From: Hymenobacter sp. J193
GTDB lineage: Bacteria > Bacteroidota > Bacteroidia > Cytophagales > Hymenobacteraceae
Length of the DNA: 64,000 nt
NCBI RefSeq assembly: GCF_024700075.1
Contig: NZ_JAJONE010000001.1
Span: forward strand, 310,001-374,000
Direction: 5' to 3'
Shown here piece after piece: positions 15,986 to 24,571 of this stretch; position 1 is the first letter of the stretch; every line of letters begins with the position of its first letter. The position numbers and the translations under genes were made by a program. The notes beneath the pieces were generated by a model. That model was not told the origin of the DNA, ran no database searches, and saw only the letters and a program-made list of their open reading frames with translations.

Positions 15986-16753
15986 TTAACAGTACCCCAG
16001 CAGCTTGTAGGTGAGGTAGCCGCTGATTTCGTGGAGCAGCTGCGTCCAAAGCTCCAGGGCATCCACCGACGGGATAAGCCAGTAGTCAAGCCCAATGCTG
16101 CGGTCTACGCTGCGAAAATCGGCGGGAAAGGGCGTAGCGTTCAGGCCCACCTGCCGGAAGCAACCCAGCGCCCGGCGCTGATGAAAGGCCGAAGTGATGA
16201 GCGTGAGGCTCTTGATATCGGGATGACGGGCCAGCAACTGTCTGGTGAACAGCGCGTTTTCGCGGGTATTGTGGCTCTGGTTTTCCAGCAGAATAGCCGA
16301 AGTCGGCACCTTGGCTAGGCGCAGCAGTACCGCCAGTTCCTGTGCCTCCGAGCGGCTGGCAACCGGCCCACGTAACCGGCCGGAACCCCCAGTGATAATG
16401 ATGCGCTTGATCTTGCCGGCCCGGTACAGCCAAATAGTGTGCATCAGCCGGTCGGCGCCGGTAGCCAGGTACACCCGGTCGTTGGGCTCCCGCTGGTTGG
16501 TAATACCGGTGAGCAGCACCCCGGCATCGTGCGTGGGAAGCTGGCTGAGGCGCACGGCGGGCAGCTCCCAGGCGCGCATTGCCTCATTAGCCAGCGCCAG
16601 GTTGGTACTCACCAGCACCAGGGCCAGCAGCGCGTAGCGCCAGCGGCGCCGCCACTCCGGGCGCCAGTCGAACACGGCAGCTACGGCCAGCAGCACCAGC
16701 CACACAACCGGCAGTAGCGCAACAGAAAGAAGTTTGGACAGCAGAAAAAACAC
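15986..16753 (-). CDS. YdcF/ElyC/SanA-family (DUF218) membrane protein
   Basis: A 255-residue protein from a GTG start at 16753. Two N-terminal membrane helices (about 5-27 and 38-56) anchor an extracytoplasmic DUF218 domain. Typical motifs are GVLLTGI, DRLMHTIWLYRAGKIKRIIITGG, SHNTRENALFTRQLL and LITSAFHQRRALGCF. ElyC and SanA relatives affect envelope integrity and undecaprenyl-phosphate metabolism, but the chemistry is unsettled. It appears to be a monocistronic gene convergent with the aldehyde dehydrogenase. Confidence 0.85.
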   Translation of the reverse strand: MFFLLSKLLSVALLPVVWLVLLAVAAVFDWRPEWRRRWRYALLALVLVSTNLALANEAMRAWELPAVRLSQLPTHDAGVLLTGITNQREPNDRVYLATGADRLMHTIWLYRAGKIKRIIITGGSGRLRGPVASRSEAQELAVLLRLAKVPTSAILLENQSHNTRENALFTRQLLARHPDIKSLTLITSAFHQRRALGCFRQVGLNATPFPADFRSVDRSIGLDYWLIPSVDALELWTQLLHEISGYLTYKLLGYC

Positions 16754-16884
16754 GGCCGCGAAGCTAGAACGAATTTCCTGGCTTCGAGAAACTAAAGGCC
16801 CTGACTACTGAAAAAACAGGAATAGCAAAGCTACCGTCAGCAGAAAGTCAGCGCAATCAGTCTTTGTGGAGGCTCGGCCGCACG

Positions 16885-17241
16885 CTATGCCGACAGGGGC
16901 TGGTAGTGGCGCAGCGTTTCCAGCATGGCGCGCATTTCTTCTTCCCGCGTCAGGGCGTCGCAGGTGAGCACCCGGCCCTGGCAGTAAGCCACAAAGAACG
17001 GGGCGGCCTGATCATCCATCATTTTCCTGGCCACGGGATTTTCGTCGGAGTCCAGGCGCAGAAACAGAATATCTTCAAACTCGGCTTCATCGGCAACCTG
17101 GGCGAAGGGCGGAGCCAGCAGCTCGCAGATAGGACAGTTGCCGGAGGTGAACTCAACAAATACCTTGAGGTGGTCGTGCACGTAGCGGCGCAGGCCCGCA
17201 TCATCGGTATCGATAATGCTTTGACGATGGGTAACTTTCAT
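16885..17241 (-). CDS. Thioredoxin-like protein with CPIC active site
   Basis: The ATG at 17241 gives 118 residues. The fold is recognised from VFVEFTSGNCPICELLAPPFAQVADE and a following strand DILFLRLDSDENP. The redox motif is CPIC (Cys36 and Cys39), not the canonical CGPC. The conserved cis-proline is expected in DQAAPFFVAY (AP). There is no signal peptide, so it acts in the cytoplasm. CPIC suggests altered redox potential or a specialised partner; function is not known. An (AAAAC)n stretch lies just before the start. Confidence 0.78.
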   Translation of the reverse strand: MKVTHRQSIIDTDDAGLRRYVHDHLKVFVEFTSGNCPICELLAPPFAQVADEAEFEDILFLRLDSDENPVARKMMDDQAAPFFVAYCQGRVLTCDALTREEEMRAMLETLRHYQPLSA

Positions 17242-17295
17242 GCTATAGGCTCTGGACAAAACAAAACAAAACAAATGGAACGGATACGCCAGCCT

Positions 17296-17326
17296 GGCGC
17301 CGGCTAGCAGACACCACCCCGGCGCC
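17296..17326. terminator. GC-rich hairpin downstream of the DUF885 gene
   Basis: GGCGCCGG at 17296-17303 and CCGGCGCC at 17319-17326 form a perfect 8-bp stem. No T-run follows. It lies between the DUF885 gene and the thioredoxin-like gene on the minus strand. Confidence 0.45.
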
Positions 17327-17377
17327 GTAAATTCCCAGCCGTGCGGTCTTTCTCCTAACCCGCAGCGGTAAAACCGG

Positions 17378-19144
17378 CTAGGAACGCCTCAGCATCATCT
17401 GCCGGATGTACTTTACCGGGGCACTGCCGTAGCTCAGCAGCTGCTCATGAAAGGCTTTCAGCTTGAACGCGTTGCCCTGCTGCCGGCGCAACTCCTCCCG
17501 CAAAGCCAGGATTTCGGTGGAGCCGGTAAAGTAGCTGCTGAGCTGCACCTGGCTAAGCGTGGCCCGGCGCCATTTGTTGCGGGCCTCGGCTTCTTCCTGA
17601 AATCCGTCGCGCAGCAGCATGGCCACGGCTTGTTTTTCCGCCAGGTTGTTCACGTGCACTTCGTGGTCGAGGATGGTATTGAGCGTCACGCGCATGTTCC
17701 ATTTATCCCAGGCCAGCCAGATTTCATCAGTATTGCCGCCGTAGCCGCTTTCCAGCATCATCCGCTCGGTGTACACGGCCCAGCCTTCTATCATAGCCCC
17801 ATTGCCGAAGATGGATTTCACCAGGGACGGGCTGCGGTTGGCATACACCAGCTGGGTGTAGTGGCCCGGAATAGCTTCGTGAATGTTGAGAATCTGGAGC
17901 AGGTATTGGTTGTACTCGCGCAGGTAGCTTTCGGCCTGGGCCGCGGGTTGACCCGTGAGCGGGTCCACATTATAATAGGTGTTGGCGGCCTTATCATAGG
18001 GACCGGGAGCCGAAATGCTGGCGCCCGCGCCGCTGCCGCGCATATACAGCGGCGTTTCGCGCACCACCAGCGGCTTGCTGAGGTCCTGCGTCAGCAGCTG
18101 GTGGTCGTTAACCCATTTTACCAGCGTGGGCATTTGGTCGCGCACCGCCTGCACAAAGCCAGCCGGCGTGGCGTGCCGGGTTGAAAGCTTGCCAATCACC
18201 TGTTTTACCAGCGCCAGCGAGTCGGTGGGCGCGGGCTGGCCGGGAAAGTACTTGGGCCAGAGGCGGGCTGCCCGCTGCTTCATGTCGCGCAGCAGCTCCT
18301 GGCGGTGCTGGCGGGCTTGCTGGTACACCTGCTCGGCCGACAGGCTGGCCTGGATATCCAGCGCAAACTTGCGGTCGAACAGGATTTTGCCCAAGCGAAA
18401 CGAGCGAAATTTCCCGGCCGGGAGCACATCCTGGCGCAAAAAGCGCAGGTAGCTTTCAATCACCAGCTGGGTGGTGGCTATGCGGCCCGTGAGGTCCTGC
18501 TTTTCCCGCGCACTGAGCCCCGACTTCGCCACCGAATCGGACAGGGCCTGCCCGAATACGGCCAAGCCGCCTTCATTTTGCAGAATGGCCAGCTCGGTGT
18601 GCTCCTTGGTTGGCCGCTCGATGTTGTCCTTGGCCGCCTCATAAAAGTCGGCGGCGCGGTTAATTTTCAGGCTGATGGACCGCAGCCGCCGGTCGAGGGG
18701 CTGGTAGCGGCCATTCAGGATTTCGCCCACCGACGCCCCCAGGTTGTAGCTGGCCGGGTTCCACTGCCAGTCGCGCAGGGTATCGGCGTAGAAGCGGGCC
18801 GAGGCCAGGTGGTTTTCCAGCAGCCGGTAGTCGGTCTGGTTGTTCACCGACAGCTCCTGAACCGGAAACCGGGCCAGCTCGCGCCCACGCCGGGCCAGAG
18901 CCGCTGCTTCCACCTGCCGCCGCGCCACGGTCGGAATCAGCAGCACCGAGTCGTAGCGGTGGTAGCCCTGGGAGCTAGCCCACTCGGGGTTGTAGTACCA
19001 CAGCGAGTCGATGAACTGCTGCTTGTACTGGTCGAAGCGGGCGTCGGGCGTCGTCTCGATGACGCTGGAAGTGGTGGAGTCGGGCGAGCAGGCGGGCAGC
19101 GTGACCAGGGCCAGGGCTGATGCCAGTAAGTAGGAGTGTTTCAT
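17378..19144 (-). CDS. DUF885 family zinc-metallopeptidase-like lipoprotein
   Basis: A 588-residue protein with a signal peptide ending in the lipobox TLPAC (Cys19). The DUF885 domain fills the rest. Its signature HEAIPGHY is at about residue 425, with a downstream Glu in MIEGWAVYTERMMLE; both fit the HExxPGH zinc site predicted for this family. N-terminal DARFDQYKQQFIDSLWYYNPEWAS and C-terminal GPVKYIRQMM-like repeats are normal for full-length members. Proposed role is degradation of peptides in the periplasm or at the cell surface. Single-gene unit. Confidence 0.87.
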   Translation of the reverse strand: MKHSYLLASALALVTLPACSPDSTTSSVIETTPDARFDQYKQQFIDSLWYYNPEWASSQGYHRYDSVLLIPTVARRQVEAAALARRGRELARFPVQELSVNNQTDYRLLENHLASARFYADTLRDWQWNPASYNLGASVGEILNGRYQPLDRRLRSISLKINRAADFYEAAKDNIERPTKEHTELAILQNEGGLAVFGQALSDSVAKSGLSAREKQDLTGRIATTQLVIESYLRFLRQDVLPAGKFRSFRLGKILFDRKFALDIQASLSAEQVYQQARQHRQELLRDMKQRAARLWPKYFPGQPAPTDSLALVKQVIGKLSTRHATPAGFVQAVRDQMPTLVKWVNDHQLLTQDLSKPLVVRETPLYMRGSGAGASISAPGPYDKAANTYYNVDPLTGQPAAQAESYLREYNQYLLQILNIHEAIPGHYTQLVYANRSPSLVKSIFGNGAMIEGWAVYTERMMLESGYGGNTDEIWLAWDKWNMRVTLNTILDHEVHVNNLAEKQAVAMLLRDGFQEEAEARNKWRRATLSQVQLSSYFTGSTEILALREELRRQQGNAFKLKAFHEQLLSYGSAPVKYIRQMMLRRS

Positions 19145-19347
19145 TACAGATAGCGGAAGTCCTGCAAGGTAGCGGAGGGAAGAGCTAGTTGGTACGGCCT
19201 GATTCTACCACCAGATGCGCTGACCAAGGCAGGAATTTTTCTTGCTTCGTTCCAGCTCCTGGCTATGACTGATTGGGCAGGCTGCTCGCCTGCGGAAAGC
19301 TGCTGTTTCCGCAGTTACTTTACCTGCCCGCTAACCAGCTTCCTATT

Positions 19348-21033
19348 GTGCTTGCTTACCCCCGGTTTGGTTTTTTCCTGGCCTTGCTCCTGCTCACCTG
19401 GTGGCCCATAGTTGCGGCACCACCCGGCCCGGCCGCGCTGACTGCCCCAGACAGCGCCCGGCTGCCGATTGCCCACCATTTCGTGCTGACCAGCCTGCCG
19501 GCCAATACCCCCACCGATGCGGCCCTGTACCTGGTGGGCTCGTTCAACAACTGGCAGCCGGCCGATGCCCGCTACCGGTTTAGCCGGCAGGCCAACGGCC
19601 TGTTTGCCCTCACCCTGCACACCCGGCTGCCCCGGCTCGAATACAAAGTTTCGCGGGGAAGCTGGGCATCCATTGAGGGCAGCGGGCACGGGCAGGTGCG
19701 CGCCAACCGCGTGGTGACCCGCCGGCAAGCCCAGGCTGGCGACGTAGAAGTGCGCGTGCAAAGCTGGGAAGACCTCACGGCCACCTTTCAGTTCTACTCG
19801 CTCTACGACCTGCTCCTGCTGTTTTCGTGCTTTCAGGGCGGGCTGCTGCTGGTGGCCATTCCCAGCATTCAGCAAGCCAACCGGGCGGCCAACCGCTGGC
19901 TGTTGTGGCTGCTGGGGCTAGGCGCCGGCGCTACCCTGCTCACGGTGGTGAGCAGCGACCGGGCCGTAGCCAATACCTACCCGCAGCTTACGTTGGTACC
20001 GGACTTCATCTGGTTTCTCTACGGGCCCCTGTTCTACTGCTATATCCGGCGGCTCCTGTTCAACGAAGCCCAGTCGCAGCGCAAGTGGCTGTATTTTGTG
20101 CCTTCCGGCCTGCAGCTGCTGGTCTACCTGCCCTATTTTCTGCTCGACAGCTACGAGTTTCAGCTCCGGCTGGTCAGCCACGAGCCCATGCTGCGCAGCG
20201 TTTTGCTGACAACCGGACTGGCGGCGCTGCTTACCAATGGGGCCTACTGGCTGGCCTGCCGCCGCGCTATCCGGGCGTATACCCGGCAGTACGAAGCCAG
20301 CGTGTCGTATGCCCAGAACCTGCGCTACCTTTCCACGGTGCTGGGCATCCAAGCGGTTTGTCTGGTGCTGTGGGGCTTTCTGTTTGGGGTGGTGTTGGCC
20401 AGCCGCTGGGTGGCTTTCGACGTGTACACCCTGGCGGCCCGCAACCTCGAGTTGATCTGGCTGGTATTTTCCACCCTGCCCTATTTCCTGGGCTATGTGG
20501 TTTTGCACCAGCCCCAGATCTTTCGGCTGGTGCCCGCTCCGGCGGAGCCTAAGCTGGAACCGGAAGCGGCTCTTATACCAAGCCCGACTCCGGCGGTACA
20601 GCTTGCCGAAGTTTCCGCCGCCAAGGCGCCAGCTGCGGAGCTGCCCGCGGCCCCACGCCCGCCCCGCCCAGCCGGAGCAACGCTGGACCTCGCGGCCGCC
20701 CAGGCTGCCGTGACCAGCTACATGCGGCAGCACAAGCCCTACCTCAGCCCCAGCCTCACGATTCATGAGCTGGCTGGGGGCTTGCAGCTGCCGCCACATG
20801 TGTTGTCCAAAGTTATCAACGAGGGCTTCGGCCAGAACTTCTTCGACTTTGTGAATGCCTACCGCGTGGAGGAGTTCAAGCAGCTGATGGCCACGCCGCG
20901 CGCCCAGCAGTACACCCTCCTGGCTCTGGCCCTGGAAGTGGGCTTCAACTCCAAATCGGCTTTCAACCGCGCCTTTAAAAAGCAAACCGACCAAACCCCG
21001 CGAGAGTACTTCAGCGGGGTTCGGGAGGAGTGA
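19348..21033 (+). CDS. Membrane-embedded AraC-type regulator with periplasmic carbohydrate-binding-like domain
   Basis: From the GTG at 19348 the product is 561 residues; a TTG at 19273 could add 25. A signal-peptide-like helix is followed by an immunoglobulin-like E-set/CBM48/CBM20-type domain (about residues 40-135). Its hallmarks are ALYLVGSFNNWQPAD and YKVSRGSWASIEG. Seven or so membrane helices occupy about 155-385. After an Ala/Pro linker comes an AraC HTH_18 domain (about 455-555) with VLSKVINEGFGQNFFDFVN and NSKSAFNRAFKKQTDQTP. The architecture implies that starch fragments bind outside while DNA is bound inside. The SusA-like amylase gene lies 247 bases downstream and is the likely target. 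Confidence 0.85.
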   Translation: MLAYPRFGFFLALLLLTWWPIVAAPPGPAALTAPDSARLPIAHHFVLTSLPANTPTDAALYLVGSFNNWQPADARYRFSRQANGLFALTLHTRLPRLEYKVSRGSWASIEGSGHGQVRANRVVTRRQAQAGDVEVRVQSWEDLTATFQFYSLYDLLLLFSCFQGGLLLVAIPSIQQANRAANRWLLWLLGLGAGATLLTVVSSDRAVANTYPQLTLVPDFIWFLYGPLFYCYIRRLLFNEAQSQRKWLYFVPSGLQLLVYLPYFLLDSYEFQLRLVSHEPMLRSVLLTTGLAALLTNGAYWLACRRAIRAYTRQYEASVSYAQNLRYLSTVLGIQAVCLVLWGFLFGVVLASRWVAFDVYTLAARNLELIWLVFSTLPYFLGYVVLHQPQIFRLVPAPAEPKLEPEAALIPSPTPAVQLAEVSAAKAPAAELPAAPRPPRPAGATLDLAAAQAAVTSYMRQHKPYLSPSLTIHELAGGLQLPPHVLSKVINEGFGQNFFDFVNAYRVEEFKQLMATPRAQQYTLLALALEVGFNSKSAFNRAFKKQTDQTPREYFSGVREE

Positions 21034-21074
21034 AGCCAGGCACCGAAGTACCACTTTTGGAAAAGGAGCCACAT

Positions 21075-21082
21075 TATATTTG
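21075..21082 (+). promoter_or_regulatory. Bacteroidota -7 promoter box (TATATTTG) upstream of the SusA-like gene
   Basis: An exact TAnnTTTG match about 200 bases before the predicted amylase start, in the only A+T-rich part of this gap. TTTTG lies 15 bases upstream of it, shorter than the usual spacing of about 19. The remaining gap up to 21280 holds no clear operator. Confidence 0.4.
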
Positions 21083-21280
21083 GTCTAAATACCTACACAT
21101 CATATAGTTGATTTAATTACACCAAGTAACTAGGGGCGGCTTAGCAAAGTGGGGCGCGCCCGGGAAAGCAAGGGACGATGTTTACCAAACCAAATCGGCG
21201 CGGCCCTGGTCGGCCGAGGCGGGACGTACGCTTTTCTCCCACTTGGCGGCCGCTGGTGCCGCCTGGCTATTCCCCCTTCT

Positions 21281-23174
21281 ATGTCCTTGCCCAAACTGCT
21301 CCTGCTGCTATTGTTTCTCGGCAGCTGCTTCACCACCCTAGCCTCCTCCCCCCACAGCCGCGCCCCGCAACCCGCCCATCACCCGCATCGACCCCACGTT
21401 CTGGTGGGTGGGTATGAAAAACCCGAAGCTCCAGCTGCTGGTGCACGGACCTGCTATTGCGGGCAGTCAGGTAGAGCTGGCCAACTATGAGGGCGTCACG
21501 CTCGACGGCTTCCAGAAGCTGGAAAGCCCCAACTACCTGCTCGTCAACCTCACCATCAACCCCACGGCCAAGCCCGGGAAACTCAAGCTGCAGTTTAAGG
21601 GCTCCAAGAAAGTAGCCTACGAATACGAGCTGCGCCAGCGCACCACCCCCGGCGACAAAACTAAAGTGCAGGGCATCAGCAGCGCCGACCTGATTTACCT
21701 GCTCATGCCCGACCGGTTTGCCAACGGCGACCCTACCAACGACGTGGTGAAAGGCAACCGCGCCCCCGGCGTAGCCCGCGACTCCATGTACGCCCGCCAC
21801 GGCGGCGACTTGAAGGGCATAGAGCAGCACTTCGACTACCTGAAAGACTTGGGTGTGACGGCCATCTGGCCTACCCCGGTGGTCGACAACAACATGCCCA
21901 AAGCCGGCTACCACGGCTACGCCCTTACCGACTACTACGCGGTAGACCCGCACTACGGCACCAACGAGGACTACGTGCGCTTTGTGCAGCGGGCCCACCA
22001 GCAGGGCCTTAAGGTGATTCACGACGTGGTGCTCAACCACATCGGCAGCTACCACTACCTCTGGCTCGACCAGCCAGCCAAGGACTGGTTTCACCAGTGG
22101 CCCACTTTCACGCGCGGCAACTACCGCAACGGTACCGTAAACGACCCGCACGTGGCCGCTAAGGACCGCCAGCTGTTTAGCAATACCTGGTTTGACACCA
22201 CCATGCCCGACCCAGCCCAGGAAAACCCGCTGGTGGCTACCTACCTTATCCAGAACTTCCTGTGGTGGGTGGAGTACACCGGCGTCGACGGCTACCGCGT
22301 GGACACTTATACGTATTCCGACCCCAAGTTCCTGATGCAGTGGGGACAGGCCATTCTGGAGGAGTACCCGCAGCTGGGCATGTTTGGCGAAACCTGGATG
22401 CAGGAGGCCGAGGGCGTGGCCCAGCAAGCTTTCTGGACGAGCAACGTATTTCCGCCCGTTAATGGCTTTAAGAGCAACCTGCCGGGAGCCATCGACTTTA
22501 TCTTGCGCCAGGCCCTGCTCGAAAGCCTGAATAAGCCCTCCGGGTTTGCGGAGGGCACCGCCAAGCTGTACTACGCCGTGCAGGGCGACTGGATGTACGA
22601 GGATGCCTCGCGCAACGTCATTTTTCTGGATAACCACGACGTGGACCGGGTATTCTCGGTGCTGGGTGAGGACGTGCGCAAGCAGAAATTAGCCTTGGCC
22701 TGGCTGCTCACCGAGCGCGGCATCCCGCAGCTGTATTACGGCACCGAGGTGCTGATGAAGAACTTCAGCCGCCCCGATGGATTGCTGCGGGAAGACTTCC
22801 CCGGCGGCTTCCCCGGCGACCCGAAAAACGCCTTCACGACGGCGGGCCGCACCCCGGCCCAGCAGGACATGCACGCGTTTGTGCGCAAGCTGGCCAACTA
22901 CCGCAAAACCCACCCCGTGCTGCAAACTGGCCAGCTCACCCACTTCGTGCCGGAAGACGGCGTGTATACCTATTTCCGCCACGATGCCCAGGGCCACACG
23001 GTGCTGGTGATGCTGAACTGCAACCCCACTGCGAAATCGGTACCACTGCAGCGCTTTGCCGAACGCCTGCAGGGCTACACCTCGGCCCAGGACGTGCTGA
23101 CGGACGGCATAGTGACGGACCTGCAAACGGCCAACGTGCCGGCTTATACCGCGCTGGTGTGGGAGCTGCGCTAA
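21281..23174 (+). CDS. SusA-like GH13 amylase/neopullulanase, frameshifted after the signal peptide
   Basis: The intact protein should start at ATG 21281 with the signal peptide MSLPKLLLLLLFLGSCF. A run of six C (21348-21353) shifts the frame. Removing one C joins this leader to PTAAPRNPPITRIDPTFWWVGMKNP, the normal start of the cyclomaltodextrinase N-terminal domain. Without correction, translation could begin only at GTG 21408, giving 588 residues and no export signal. All four GH13 regions are present: DVVLNH, GYRVDTYTY (nucleophile Asp), GETWM (acid Glu) and FLDNHD. It should hydrolyse maltooligosaccharides, cyclodextrins or pullulan in the periplasm, next to a starch-type sensor-regulator. 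Confidence 0.85.
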
Positions 23175-23226
23175 GCTTGCAGCCTGGGTTACTGCTGCCA
23201 TTCATTCCCCTCTTAACCGCTTTGTG

Positions 23227-24120
23227 ATGCATACCCTCATTCTGGGAGGTACCACCTTCGATCATATCGTAACGCTGCCCAAGCTGCCGGCCCCGCAGCC
23301 GCAAACCATTCACCAGGCGCCTTTCCATGAAGGCACGGGCTCCACTGGCGCAGGCAAAACCCTGCCTCTGACCAAGCTGGGGGTACCCAATGTGCTATAC
23401 TCCGCCGTGGGCGACGATGCCTACGGCCACCACATCCGGGCCGATTTGCGGGCGCAGGGCGTAGTGGCTCACTATCTAGTGGACCCAGCCGGTACGGAGC
23501 GCCACGTGAACCTGATGGATGCCCAGGGCCAGCGGATTTCTATGTTCATCACGCAGGCCTCCGTCACGCTGCCTTTCGACCAGGCTGAAGTGACAGGCTT
23601 GATCAAGGACAGCGCGTGCGTGGTGGTAAACATCATTCCCTATTGCCAGCCGCTGATTCCGCTGCTGCAAGGCTACCCCCACCCTATCTGGACCGATCTG
23701 CACGACTACGACGGCCACAACCCCTATCACCAGCCCTTTATTGCCGCAGCCCAGTACATCCACCTCAGCTCCGATAACCTGCCCGACTACCGGCCGGTGA
23801 TGGAGCAGTTGCGGGCGGCGGGCAAGCGCCTGGTAGTGTGCACCCACGGCGCGGCGGGGGCTACCCTGCTTACCGATGAAGGCCAGTGGCTGGAACAGCC
23901 TGCCGTGCCCGCAGCCGCCGTGGTCGATAGCAACGGGGCCGGCGACAATTTCTTCGCCGGCTTCCTGTATGGCTTTCTACGCGAGGAGCCCTTGCAAAAA
24001 TGCCTGCAGTACGGCGCTTTGTGCGGGAGCTGGTGCGTGGGTGCCCTGGGCTTAGTGGACCTGGAGTTAAGCAGCTCTCGGCTGAAAAAAGCTTGGCACC
24101 AGCACTTTGGCAATGCCTAG
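23227..24120 (+). CDS. PfkB/ribokinase-family carbohydrate kinase
   Basis: A 297-residue protein from ATG 23227 (GTG 23224 immediately before). PfkB features include the N-terminal ILGGTTFDHIV, GSTGAGKTLPLTKLG near the substrate site, SAVGDDAYGHHI and the C-terminal signature DSNGAGDNFFAGF, whose Asp is the catalytic base and whose GAGD forms the anion hole. Nucleoside or sugar specificity cannot be assigned. It begins 52 bases after the amylase gene on the same strand, so it may phosphorylate a sugar released by starch degradation, but this is inference. Confidence 0.87.
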   Translation: MHTLILGGTTFDHIVTLPKLPAPQPQTIHQAPFHEGTGSTGAGKTLPLTKLGVPNVLYSAVGDDAYGHHIRADLRAQGVVAHYLVDPAGTERHVNLMDAQGQRISMFITQASVTLPFDQAEVTGLIKDSACVVVNIIPYCQPLIPLLQGYPHPIWTDLHDYDGHNPYHQPFIAAAQYIHLSSDNLPDYRPVMEQLRAAGKRLVVCTHGAAGATLLTDEGQWLEQPAVPAAAVVDSNGAGDNFFAGFLYGFLREEPLQKCLQYGALCGSWCVGALGLVDLELSSSRLKKAWHQHFGNA

Positions 24121-24391
24121 ATCGGCAAATGTTTTTCCTCATGTCCTGCGCCCACCATGCTGCCTTATATTGGGCGGTGTTGCTGCGCAGGTATTTTTTT
24201 ACCCATAGGTTAGAAGAAGTTGAGGACCTGCCTCTCTTGTTGTAGCTCCCCCTGCTGCTTTTCTATGATTCTTAGCCTACTATCTCTCTCATTCTGCGAA
24301 GAGGTTACTTTTTTCGGGGCTCATACATCCTTTTGTGGCCCGGCTGAATCTAGCAGTATAGTACTCCGTTCTGTTTTCTCCTTTCTGAGCT
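24121..24391. other. A+T-richer intergenic stretch without recognised features
   Basis: Between the PfkB kinase and the 40-residue ORF there are about 270 bases with several T-runs but no hairpin followed by a T-run. I see no promoter box matching TAnnTTTG and no tRNA-like fold. Confidence 0.5.
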
Positions 24392-24514
24392 ATGCTGAAG
24401 TCGTTTTCTTCTGATTGCGCCTCCCTCGAACAACAAGTAAAGCTGGTTTCCCGCATTGTGCGGGTCTGGACGCTGGTGGGCGCCGGCCTGCTGGTATTTG
24501 CCACCTTCCTGTAG
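24392..24514 (+). CDS. Possible 40-residue single-pass membrane peptide
   Basis: ATG 24392 opens a 40-codon frame ending TAG 24514. The N-terminal half is polar (MLKSFSSDCASLEQQVKL) and the C-terminal half is one hydrophobic helix (VRVWTLVGAGLLVFATFL). GC content and third-position GC rise sharply exactly over this frame compared with the A+T-rich DNA before it, which supports coding. It ends 57 bases before the NucA-type nuclease gene. No homologue is recognised; it could be a small envelope protein. Confidence 0.45.
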   Translation: MLKSFSSDCASLEQQVKLVSRIVRVWTLVGAGLLVFATFL

Positions 24515-24571
24515 CCGCCGCTGGTTGCTCACGGGCCTGTTACTTTTGTGGCGTCTACCCTCCTTAGTGTT

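Noticed and set aside
24521..24548. Promoter for the NucA-type gene (TACTTTTG at 24541)
   Set aside because: The box fits TAnnTTTG, but the only nearby TTG is 13 bases upstream, too close, so I did not list it as a promoter.
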